Both the position numbers and the translations under genes were made by a program. This document shows positions 50,581-58,445 of a DNA stretch of 64,000 nt, in pieces (position 1 is the first letter of the stretch; the number at the start of each line of letters is the position of its first letter). Source of the stretch: Rhizobium sp. NRK18 (lineage in GTDB: Bacteria > Pseudomonadota > Alphaproteobacteria > Rhizobiales > Rhizobiaceae); NCBI RefSeq assembly GCF_024385575.1, contig NZ_JANFMV010000001.1, positions 3,997,681 through 4,061,680 of the forward strand, given 5' to 3'. Under the pieces are notes generated by a model. The model had not been told where the DNA came from, made no database searches, and was given only the letters and a program-made list of their open reading frames with translations.

Positions 50581-51219
50581 ATGAGTTCGGTCGCCACACT
50601 TACCTTTGGGATTGCCAGTTCCATCGCGCTGGTCTGGACGGGCGTCGCCGTGGCATCGCTGGTCACGCCCTATTCGGGCAGCAGCCCGTTGCGCCCGTCG
50701 GAAGCCGAACAACTCTGGGTCTCTAAGCCGACACGCGTCGATATCGCCAGCCAACAGATGGAACGCCTGGCACCGCGACTGTCCACCTTTGCCGAGCGCG
50801 ACGCGAAAAGAGCGGCTGAACGCAAAACAGCAAGTGCCACTTCCACCTCCGCGACGATATCCGCCGATGCAGTGAGCGAGATTTCGTCGGCTGACAGCAG
50901 CGCAACCCTCCAGTCAGACAGCGGCGCCAAGTCGCAGATTTCGCCGGAACAGCTGGCGTGGTGCGGAAATCGCTATCGCTCCTACGATCCGCAGACCAAC
51001 ACCTATCGGGCCTATAGCGGCGAAACACGCACCTGCGCCTATCCCGGCGCATCGAGTACGCCCGCCGAGCAGGTCGTGGCGCAGCAGGATCTCGCGGGCG
51101 GCGACGCCGGTCATGTTGCCTGGTGCCAGTCCCACTATCGTTCATACGATGTCAGCACCGACACGTATCGATCCTATAGCGGCGATATCCGTCCCTGCAT
51201 TTCGCCGGTAAGCCGGTAA
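50581..51219 (+). CDS. BA14K-family protein with two lectin-like repeats
   Basis: 212 residues. N-terminal membrane anchor or uncleaved signal (about 5-30; TLTFGIASSIALVWTGVAVA), a Ser/Ala/Thr-rich linker (about 75-120), then two copies of the BA14K motif: AWCGNRYRSYDPQTNTYRAY (about 125-145) and AWCQSHYRSYDVSTDTYRSY (about 179-199), each followed by a Cys that can pair with the first. BA14K proteins of Brucella and rhizobia are surface, lectin-like and about 120-150 residues with one motif; two motifs is unusual. Preceded by 252 bases with no other gene. Confidence 0.8.
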   Translation: MSSVATLTFGIASSIALVWTGVAVASLVTPYSGSSPLRPSEAEQLWVSKPTRVDIASQQMERLAPRLSTFAERDAKRAAERKTASATSTSATISADAVSEISSADSSATLQSDSGAKSQISPEQLAWCGNRYRSYDPQTNTYRAYSGETRTCAYPGASSTPAEQVVAQQDLAGGDAGHVAWCQSHYRSYDVSTDTYRSYSGDIRPCISPVSR

Positions 51220-51259
51220 TTTCACAACGCCCCGCCGGACCTTCGCCGGATCTGCCGTT

Positions 51260-52477
51260 TTATCGGAAGGTGAAAAGATCGCCATCCGGATCGTCCTTGC
51301 CGGAAATGCGGCTCTTGACGATCTGGCCAGCAATCATGCTGAAGGTAATGCCATTTCCGCCAAAGCCCATGACGGAGAGAACCCGGCTGCAGCCGGGGAC
51401 CTGATCGATGATCGGAAGGCCGTCATCCGTCGTTCCGAAACGCGCCGACCACCGATAGGCAATTTTGCCGACCGGCCGCCCGAGAAGCGCTTCGAGCTTC
51501 TCGCCTATGCGGGCGATCTTCCGCTTCATGATATCGGGATCGGTGATGGTTGCCGACGTCGCTTCGTCCTCGCCGCCGGCGATGATGCGACCGTCCGGCG
51601 TGGCGCGAAAATAGAGATACGGGTCACTCGCCTCCCAGACGATGTGGGAGCTTAGCCAGGCCGGCCTCGGCGCATGGGGCTGCGTTGCCACCGCCCATGT
51701 CGCCATGATCTGATGATGCCCGCTCTGCATCGGCTTCAGAAACTCGTAACCGGAGCAGAAGACGACATGTCCGGCCGAAAGAAGCTGGCCGTCGGCGGTC
51801 GCCAGCACCACTTCGTCGCCGCTTTCCCGGTAATCGGTGATCTCGACAGGGCTGCAGACGGTCACCTCGTCTTGCGACAGCGAGCGAAAGAGCCCCGCTG
51901 TCATGCGGGCGGGATTGGCGGAGGCCGAACGATCCGAGCGGATCGCGCCTGTCCTTTCGAGCCCGTATTCCTCAACCAGCCGCGAGCCCTCCAGATATTC
52001 CGCCGAAAGGCCTTTGGCGGCACGCAACTCCGCTTCCTTGCGAAGCGCCCGGTAGCCAAGGTCGTCACCGGCCAGGAAGAGCGTCTTCTTTTCCTCCAAG
52101 GCGCAATCGACAGAGTGCTTCTTCATCAGGTCCACAAGGTCCTCGACCGCCCTGGCGGATCTTCGCCAGGCCCTGACGGCCTTGTCTTCCCCGATCATCT
52201 CCGAGAGCTTGAAGAGCGGCACATCGATCTCGTATTGGATCATGGCGGTGCTCGCCATCGTCGACCCATGAACGGGCGACCGTCTGTCGACGACCAGAAT
52301 GCGGCGGTTTTTGCCTGCCAGCATCCGGGTAACGATCGCACCGGAAATGCCGGCACCGACGACGATCACGTCATATTCCTTGCGCTCCGGGAGCGCCTGC
52401 GTTTCGACGCGGATATCCGGTGTCGCGGCCCAGAAAGGTCGTGCGGCGCGGAGGTCCGCCTTGGTCGTGATTGTCAT
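51260..52477 (-). CDS. DadA-like FAD-dependent oxidoreductase
   Basis: 405 residues. FAD motif VIVVGAGISGAIVTRMLAGK (about 35-54), and the C-terminal DAO signature RWSARFGTTDDGLPIIDQVP with a closing VLSVMGFGGNGITFS. This branch oxidises amines or D-amino acids, or is a gamma-glutamylputrescine-oxidase relative. No signal peptide. The open frame continues to 53338 but that part overlaps the transporter gene; the ATG at 52477 begins the protein. Stand-alone; substrate unknown. Confidence 0.8.
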   Translation of the reverse strand: MTITTKADLRAARPFWAATPDIRVETQALPERKEYDVIVVGAGISGAIVTRMLAGKNRRILVVDRRSPVHGSTMASTAMIQYEIDVPLFKLSEMIGEDKAVRAWRRSARAVEDLVDLMKKHSVDCALEEKKTLFLAGDDLGYRALRKEAELRAAKGLSAEYLEGSRLVEEYGLERTGAIRSDRSASANPARMTAGLFRSLSQDEVTVCSPVEITDYRESGDEVVLATADGQLLSAGHVVFCSGYEFLKPMQSGHHQIMATWAVATQPHAPRPAWLSSHIVWEASDPYLYFRATPDGRIIAGGEDEATSATITDPDIMKRKIARIGEKLEALLGRPVGKIAYRWSARFGTTDDGLPIIDQVPGCSRVLSVMGFGGNGITFSMIAGQIVKSRISGKDDPDGDLFTFR

Positions 52478-52641
52478 CGCATAGATCCTGACGCGGTTGG
52501 TATGGCGGCAATCCCGGCCGATTTCATCAGTTGGCTGGCCGGCAACGCAGCTGGATCGGCCAAGGCCGAAACTCCCTATTTTGCCGGCCAAGGCAGGCAC
52601 CGAGGCAGGGCCTGTTGCCCCTTTTTGAACGTGAACGGTTC

Positions 52642-53544
52642 CTATTTCTCCCTGGCGGACATATCGAGTTCTTCGGCAATCTGGGCATAGCTGACGAGGG
52701 CGAAGAGAGCGCTGCCGCCAAACACATTTCCGAACAGCGTCGGAAGATAGAAATGGGTGATGGCCTGCCCCATGTCGAGACTGCCGGAGAATATCAGCGA
52801 AGACGCCTCGACCGATCCGGCGACGATGTGGGAGAGGTGAAACAGCGCGATAAGATAGGTCATCAACGCGATCACCGGGAAACGGGAGCTCTCCGCCGAC
52901 GGTAAAAGCCACACGACCGTGGCGATCAGCCAGCCGGCAGCGACGGCGCGCAGGAACATGTAGCCACGCGAGGGCTCCATCGCCTCGTTGGCGATCTCCA
53001 GCGCAGCGGCCCGGATTTCGGGCGTGTGAAGAATATCGAAGGCCAGTCCCGCTCCGAAAATCAGCGTGCCGGCCAGATTGGCCGCAAACACGAGCGACCA
53101 GAGCCTGGCGATGGAGCAGATGCACTTGATATCGGGCTTGGCAAGGAAGGGGAGGACGGCGGTCAGCGTGATCTCGGTGAAGAGCTGCTGGCGCGCCAGA
53201 ATGACGATCAGGAAGCCGACGGCATAGCCCCAGCATTCCACCAGCGGCCGCCACTCCGCATCCGGAAGGTAATGGCGCAAGGCTGCCTGCGTGAAGACGG
53301 AAAAGCCGATCGACAGACCTGCGGCAAATCCCGACCACAACAGGCTGCTGGTCGGTCTGGCGAGTTCGGACTCCCCTTCCTTTCTGACGATTTCGTAGAC
53401 GGCAACGGGTCTGAGCTGGACGCGTTCATCCACTTCCCGCTTTTCGTTTCGGCTCAGGTGTTCGTCATCGCGACCGGCCGGCTGCTCGGCATCGGCAGGC
53501 CCTTTGCCAACGATCTCATCGTCTGTTCCGGATATCGAAGTCAT
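52642..53544 (-). CDS. Formate/nitrite transporter family protein
   Basis: 300 residues: hydrophilic N-terminal 50-60 residues, then six membrane helices of the FNT (FocA/NirC/YfdC) fold; LARQQLFTEITLTAVLPFL and GNVFGGSALFALVSY carry the helix-break motifs. FNT channels move formate, nitrite or hydrosulfide. The second ATG (53544) is chosen because AAGGA lies 6 bases before it and touches the first ATG. The upstream 20-bp tandem repeat duplicates this ribosome site. Closest in layout to YfdC, whose cargo is unknown. Confidence 0.82.
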   Translation of the reverse strand: MTSISGTDDEIVGKGPADAEQPAGRDDEHLSRNEKREVDERVQLRPVAVYEIVRKEGESELARPTSSLLWSGFAAGLSIGFSVFTQAALRHYLPDAEWRPLVECWGYAVGFLIVILARQQLFTEITLTAVLPFLAKPDIKCICSIARLWSLVFAANLAGTLIFGAGLAFDILHTPEIRAAALEIANEAMEPSRGYMFLRAVAAGWLIATVVWLLPSAESSRFPVIALMTYLIALFHLSHIVAGSVEASSLIFSGSLDMGQAITHFYLPTLFGNVFGGSALFALVSYAQIAEELDMSAREK

Positions 53545-53551
53545 GCTCATT

Positions 53552-53588
53552 CCTTGTCATCGAATGCCTGGCCTTGTCATCGAATGCC
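53552..53588. repeat. Tandem duplication at the FNT gene start
   Basis: The 17-mer CCTTGTCATCGAATGCC occurs at 53552-53568 and again at 53572-53588, exact, 20 bases apart. On the minus strand each copy reads GGCATTCGATGACAAGG, so the Shine-Dalgarno AAGG of the FNT gene is present twice. It looks like a recent slippage duplication or a double operator. Confidence 0.75.
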
Positions 53589-53697
53589 CGGATCGGCCAG
53601 GACTGGCCACCCTCAAAGCCGGATTGCTGATCATGACTTTTGGCGCGTCAGGAACAATTTGACGGGCCAATCTGTTCCCTCGGTCCGGGAGGAAAAC

Positions 53698-54792
53698 ATG
53701 ACAGAGGAACACGTCGGCGCACCGTCGATCGCGCGTGAGCGCCACAAATCCGCGAAAAAGGCGCAGAGCGCGATCGCCCAGATCGGTCTGGTCTTCACAA
53801 GCGACTGCGAGCCCGGAATATCGCGTCGCGCAGGTGCCGACGGTTTCAGCTACCACACGCCGGACGGCAAACGGCTGCGCAGCAAGACCGACATCCTGAG
53901 AATTAACGGGCTCGGCGTTCCCCCGGCCTACAGCGATGTCTGGATATGCCTCCATCCTCATGGGCATCTGCAGGCAACGGGTTTCGACGCGCGCAAGCGA
54001 AAGCAATATCGCTATCATCCCGACTGGCAGGAGCATCGCAGCGGTCTGAAATTTGCCCAGCTCCAGCAGATGGGCAGCGCCTTGCCACGCATCCGTCGAC
54101 GAATTGCCCGCGACATCGCCGATGGTCGCGATGCGGAGAAGGTCGTGCTGGCGGCCCTCGTCATGCTGCTCGATCTCACTCATATCCGTGTGGGAAACGA
54201 GCGTTACGCCATCGAGAACCGGACGTTCGGCGCGACGACCCTGGAAAAGAGGCATCTGAAAATCGAGGACGGGCGGCTCAGGCTGCGTTTTGTGGCGAAG
54301 GGTGGGAACCGCGTCCAGAAGACGCTCAAGAACAGGCGCCTCCAAAAGTTTCTCGAAGAGATCGCCGACCTGCCGGGGCGGCAGCTTTTCGCCTGGTCGG
54401 ATGGAGAAGGGCGCCGTGCATCGATCGATTCCGGCCGGCTCAACGACTACCTCAAGACCATTTCCGGACAGGCGATCTCGGCGAAATCCTTCCGCACCTG
54501 GGGCGGCACGGTTGCGGCCTTCGGTTGCGCCGTCGCGGCCCTCGATGCCGGTACGGTTCCGACCGTAAAGTCATTGTGCGAGGCAGCAGCGGCTGAACTT
54601 CACAACACACCGGCCATATGCCGCAAGAGTTATGTCCATCCACGCGTTCTGGCGCTGGCCTCCGGGGATGCGGACATACTGAAACGTTTCCGCAACTGGC
54701 GCGGGCGGCGAGCGAAACTCCATCGGGGACTGAGCACGAATGAATCCCTGTTGCTGGCGTTTCTGAGAAGCCGGATCGCGGATCACCTTTGA
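53698..54792 (+). CDS. DNA topoisomerase IB (poxvirus-like)
   Basis: 364 residues. The catalytic Tyr is about residue 312 in CRKSYVHPRVL; the pentad partners are recognisable in HIRVGNERYA (Arg), KGGNRVQKTL (Lys) and SFRTWGGTVAAF (Arg near the His position). N-terminal domain GFSYHTPDGKRLRSKTDILR is also typical. Relaxes supercoils by a 3'-phosphotyrosine link. Start ATG 53698 has GGGAGG; the frame extends upstream to 53026 without coding character. Scattered in bacteria and often on plasmids, with no fixed operon partners. Confidence 0.9.
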   Translation: MTEEHVGAPSIARERHKSAKKAQSAIAQIGLVFTSDCEPGISRRAGADGFSYHTPDGKRLRSKTDILRINGLGVPPAYSDVWICLHPHGHLQATGFDARKRKQYRYHPDWQEHRSGLKFAQLQQMGSALPRIRRRIARDIADGRDAEKVVLAALVMLLDLTHIRVGNERYAIENRTFGATTLEKRHLKIEDGRLRLRFVAKGGNRVQKTLKNRRLQKFLEEIADLPGRQLFAWSDGEGRRASIDSGRLNDYLKTISGQAISAKSFRTWGGTVAAFGCAVAALDAGTVPTVKSLCEAAAAELHNTPAICRKSYVHPRVLALASGDADILKRFRNWRGRRAKLHRGLSTNESLLLAFLRSRIADHL

Positions 54793-54943
54793 GCAGCCCC
54801 GCATCAATGTCGCACCCAGGAACAAAGGCTGGCGGCCCCGCGTTTTCATATCGACCTCCTGGCGATTTTTTACGGCTGCGTGCGGCCATCTCCGGAGATG
54901 ATCTGCCCTTCGATGTCGATGGGAGGAAGAGGAGAAAACGGCA

Positions 54944-57262
54944 ATGAACGACTATGATGCAGGCAGGTCGCACAGCGCGGTGTCGCATGATCCGGAAACG
55001 CCCGAATACGACCGCGCGACCGGCGGCTGGGGTTCACTGGAGGGCGTGGCTCGAATTTACGGCGAAGAGCGCAACTCTCCCATGGCACTCAAGGTGCTCG
55101 CCAAACTGAACAAGCCAAAGGGCGTGATGTGTTCTTCCTGCGCCTGGGCCAAGCCGGCAAACACAAAGACCTTCGAGTTCTGCGAGAACGGCGCCAAGGC
55201 GACACTCTGGGAGATCACGCCGAAGCGCGTGAAGCCGGAGTTTTTCGCCGAACACACGGTCACGGAGCTCAAAACCTGGCCGGATCACGATCTCGAACAT
55301 GCCGGACGTCTGACGCATCCGATGCGTTACGATGCGGCGACCGACCGCTATGTTCCCGTCGATTGGAGCGAAGCCTTCACCGAGATCGGAGCGGAGCTCA
55401 AGGCGCTGGAGCCGAAGGAGACCGTCTTCTATGCATCGGGCCATGCCGGCCTGGAAGCCTCCTATCTCTACGCGCTCCTTGCCCGCGTCTACGGCAACAA
55501 CAACCTGCCGCAATCCTCCAACATGTGCCACGAAACGACGTCCGTGAACCTGAAGACGTTCATCGGCACGCCTGTCGGCACCTGTACGCTGGAAGACTTC
55601 GAACAGTGCGATGCGATCTTCTTCTTCGGCCAGAATACCGGCACCAACAGTCCGCGCTTCCTGCATCAGCTGAAGGCGGCGGTTGACCGCGGCTGCACGA
55701 TCGTGACCTTCAATCCCTTGCGCGAACGCGGCCTGATCGAGTTCGTCGATCCGCAGAATATCGTCCAGATGACTGTCGGGAAGGCGACGAAAATTTCCAG
55801 CCGGTATTATCAGGTACGGCCGGGCGGCGATATCGCGGTGCTGGCCGGAATGATGAAATGCGTGTTCGCCGCCGAAGACGCGGCTCCCGGAACCGCTCTG
55901 GACAGGGGGTTCATAGACCGGGAGACCACGGGTTTCAGGTCGATGCGAGCGGCCGTCGAAGCCATGCAATGGGCGGATATCGAGGCGCATTCGGGGCTGA
56001 GCCGCGCCATGATTTCGGAAGCGGCGGATGTCTATCTCGCCTCCTCCAAGGTCATCGGCATTTACGGCATGGGTCTGACGCAGCATGTCAACGGCTGGCT
56101 GAACCTCGGCATGCTCGTCAATCTTCTCCTGCTTCGCGGCCATATCGGCCGCCCGGGCGCCGGCATTTCTCCGGTTCGCGGCCATTCCAACGTCCAGGGC
56201 CAGCGCACGGTGGGCATCGGCGAGAAGACCGCCAGCATCCCCCTCGACAGGCTCGAAGCCATGTTCAACTTCACGGCCCCGCGCGAGGACGGACGGAACG
56301 CGGTCGAGACGTGCGAAGGCATTCTCGACGGGTCGGTCAAGGCGCTGATCTCGCTCGGCGGCAATCTGGTGCGTGCCCTGCCCGACAGGACCCGCATGGA
56401 GGACGCCTGGCCGCGCCTTCGCGTGACGGTGAACATCGCCACAAAGCTCAACAGGTCGCATCTCACACCGGGTGCCGTTTCCTATATCCTGCCCTGTCTC
56501 GGCAGGACCGACATCGACGAGCAGGCGACCGGTCGCCAGGCGGTCTCGATGGAGGATTCCCTCAGCCATATCTACGGCTCCATCGGCAATGCCGAACCGC
56601 CGAGCGACATGCTGCTCTCCGAAGTCGCGATCATCTGCCGTCTTGCCAAAGCCACTCTCGAAAAAAACCCACGACTGAGATGGGACGAGTGGACAGCAAA
56701 TTACGACCTGATCCGCGACCTCATCGCCGAAACTTACCCGGACCAGTTTCACGGCTTCAACGCTCGGCTTCATCAGCCCGGCGGCTTCTATCGCGGCAAT
56801 TCGGCGCGCGAGCGCAAATGGGACACCGAGAGCGGCAAGGCGGAGTTCACGACGCCGACGACGATCACCAGCCTGGGTGAAGATGCCGGCGCCACGGGAC
56901 CTTCTCCCGAACGGATGACGCTTATCACGCTGCGCTCCAACGACCAGTTCAACACGACGATCTATGGCTATTCGGACCGCCTGCGCGGCCTCGAGGGCTG
57001 CCGCAACGTGGTGCTGATCAATCGCGACGAGATGCGACGGCTGGGCCTGACCGAAGGGCAGACCGTGTCGCTGACCTGCGACATTGATGACGGGGTGGAG
57101 CGCACGGTATCCGGCCTGACCGTTACGCCATACGATCTTCCGCCGGGTTGCGTTGCCGGATATTACCCGGAACTCAACCCGCTCGTTCCGCTCTCCTACC
57201 ACGAAAAGCATTCTAAGACGCCGGCCTACAAGGGAACGCCCGTGCGCTTTCTTTTGGAATGA
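54944..57262 (+). CDS. Molybdopterin oxidoreductase, FdhF/YdeP family
   Basis: 772 residues, DMSO-reductase superfamily. N-terminal cysteines C63, C66 and C80 (VMCSSCAWAK ... FEFC) may hold an iron-sulfur cluster, although the family's fourth ligand is not obvious. Cofactor-binding segments are FFFGQNTGTNSPRFLHQL and GAGISPVRGHSNVQGQRT; the C-terminal molydopterin-dinucleotide domain (NDQFNTTIYGYSDRLRG) is complete. Members resemble formate dehydrogenase H but mostly lack proven activity; E. coli YdeP is tied to acid resistance. Cytoplasmic, no Tat signal. The FNT-family gene nearby hints at formate, weakly. Confidence 0.85.
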   Translation: MNDYDAGRSHSAVSHDPETPEYDRATGGWGSLEGVARIYGEERNSPMALKVLAKLNKPKGVMCSSCAWAKPANTKTFEFCENGAKATLWEITPKRVKPEFFAEHTVTELKTWPDHDLEHAGRLTHPMRYDAATDRYVPVDWSEAFTEIGAELKALEPKETVFYASGHAGLEASYLYALLARVYGNNNLPQSSNMCHETTSVNLKTFIGTPVGTCTLEDFEQCDAIFFFGQNTGTNSPRFLHQLKAAVDRGCTIVTFNPLRERGLIEFVDPQNIVQMTVGKATKISSRYYQVRPGGDIAVLAGMMKCVFAAEDAAPGTALDRGFIDRETTGFRSMRAAVEAMQWADIEAHSGLSRAMISEAADVYLASSKVIGIYGMGLTQHVNGWLNLGMLVNLLLLRGHIGRPGAGISPVRGHSNVQGQRTVGIGEKTASIPLDRLEAMFNFTAPREDGRNAVETCEGILDGSVKALISLGGNLVRALPDRTRMEDAWPRLRVTVNIATKLNRSHLTPGAVSYILPCLGRTDIDEQATGRQAVSMEDSLSHIYGSIGNAEPPSDMLLSEVAIICRLAKATLEKNPRLRWDEWTANYDLIRDLIAETYPDQFHGFNARLHQPGGFYRGNSARERKWDTESGKAEFTTPTTITSLGEDAGATGPSPERMTLITLRSNDQFNTTIYGYSDRLRGLEGCRNVVLINRDEMRRLGLTEGQTVSLTCDIDDGVERTVSGLTVTPYDLPPGCVAGYYPELNPLVPLSYHEKHSKTPAYKGTPVRFLLE

Positions 57263-57350
57263 CCTGACATCGGTGCTCGCGCCGGCTCCGCTGGCTGCCC
57301 TCGCTCGCTATCCCGGCCTTCGATACGTTCGGTGAACAGGAGATGCGCCA

Positions 57351-57375
57351 GAGGCCGCCCCATCAAGGCGGCCTC
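57351..57375. terminator. Hairpin between convergent molybdoenzyme and LacI genes
   Basis: Perfect 9-bp stem GAGGCCGCC / GGCGGCCTC with a 7-base loop in the 126-base convergent gap, 14 bases after the LacI stop. T-runs are lacking, so terminator function is by position. Confidence 0.5.
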
Positions 57376-57388
57376 ATGATCAAACCGG

Positions 57389-58432
57389 TCAGGGTGTCGC
57401 CGGCTGGCTTGAAGAGCCCCGTACGATGAGTTCCAGTTCGACCAGGGCCGGCGTCCGGGGTCTGTCCTTCGCCCGGCTCGCATAGAGATAGTCGATGTGC
57501 TCGACGATCTTCTTGACCGGCATATTGAGCGCATCGATACCGGGGCCGATCAGTCCGAAGGTGTCGCAATCTCCGAAACTGATGACAGAAAGATCACGCG
57601 GGATGCTGATGTTGCGCTCCCGCGCAAGATCGAGAAGTCCCAGCGCGCTCAAATAGGAGGCGCAGATGACCGCCGTCGGCGGATCCGGCCGATCAAGCAA
57701 TTCGATACCTGCAAAATAGCCCGTCTGACGCTCCCAATCATGACCGACGATGAGCGTCTCGTCGACGCCCGGCCCATCGGACATGGTCCGCAAATATCCT
57801 GCAAGTCTGCCTTCCGCCGAACTGTGCCCCTTGCGGCCCGCAACCAGGCCAATGCGCCGATGCCCGAGGCCGAGAAGATGCTCGACGGCCTTTTTCATGC
57901 CCGAGGCATCATTGAACAGAACCCTGTCACAGGCGAGCGCAGGCACATCATTGTTGAAGAGGATGATATGCGTATCGAGCCCGGTCAGCAGCGGCGAAGC
58001 CTGCATCGCCGCGAAGTCACCCGAGGCGATCAGCGCTTCGATCCTGTGTTCCTCGAAAAACCGCAGCGCCTCCGTCATCGTGTCCGGGCTGCCATCGTGG
58101 GTGAGTGGCAGCACGATGCGCCCCCGAGCCTGCATGCGGGCCGTCAGCCCGGCCAGAATGGCAATCTGCAATTCATCATAAGAGGAAACGAGGAAGCCGA
58201 TCATCCGGCTGGCGTCCTTGCGGATGGTCGCGGCGGCGACATTCTTGACGAAGCCAAGCCGTGCGATCGCCGCCTCGATCCGCTCCTGGCTGGAGATCCG
58301 GATCGGGCGACCATTGAGAAAGCGCGACACTGTGCCAACCGCGACATCGGCATCGCGAGCGACATCGTGAATGGTCGGCTTGCGCGGCCGCGTGATGGTC
58401 GACGCCTGCTCAGGATCCTCTTTCGATTTCAA
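57389..58432 (-). CDS. LacI-family regulator of the GH95/sugar ABC operon
   Basis: 347 residues: LacI helix-turn-helix and hinge (TIHDVARDADVAVGTVSRFL, about 19-38) and a periplasmic-binding-like effector domain (GLVAGRKGHSSAEGR; VICASYLSALGLLDLARE). It starts with TTG, supported by a strong GGGGAGG six bases upstream. Last gene of the operon, 13 bases after the fucosidase stop. Presumably represses the operon from an operator upstream of the binding-protein gene, outside or at the edge of the window. Confidence 0.87.
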   Translation of the reverse strand: MKSKEDPEQASTITRPRKPTIHDVARDADVAVGTVSRFLNGRPIRISSQERIEAAIARLGFVKNVAAATIRKDASRMIGFLVSSYDELQIAILAGLTARMQARGRIVLPLTHDGSPDTMTEALRFFEEHRIEALIASGDFAAMQASPLLTGLDTHIILFNNDVPALACDRVLFNDASGMKKAVEHLLGLGHRRIGLVAGRKGHSSAEGRLAGYLRTMSDGPGVDETLIVGHDWERQTGYFAGIELLDRPDPPTAVICASYLSALGLLDLARERNISIPRDLSVISFGDCDTFGLIGPGIDALNMPVKKIVEHIDYLYASRAKDRPRTPALVELELIVRGSSSQPATP

Positions 58433-58445
58433 CCAAGACCTCCCC

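Noticed and set aside
52478..53338. In-frame extension of the DadA-like oxidoreductase upstream of 52477
   Set aside because: It overlaps the FNT gene and has no homology-like features; the flavoprotein begins at MTITTKADL.
55034..57211. 725-codon open frame antisense to the molybdoenzyme
   Set aside because: Same GC-driven shadow; no recognisable domain, while the plus strand reads a complete molybdopterin protein.
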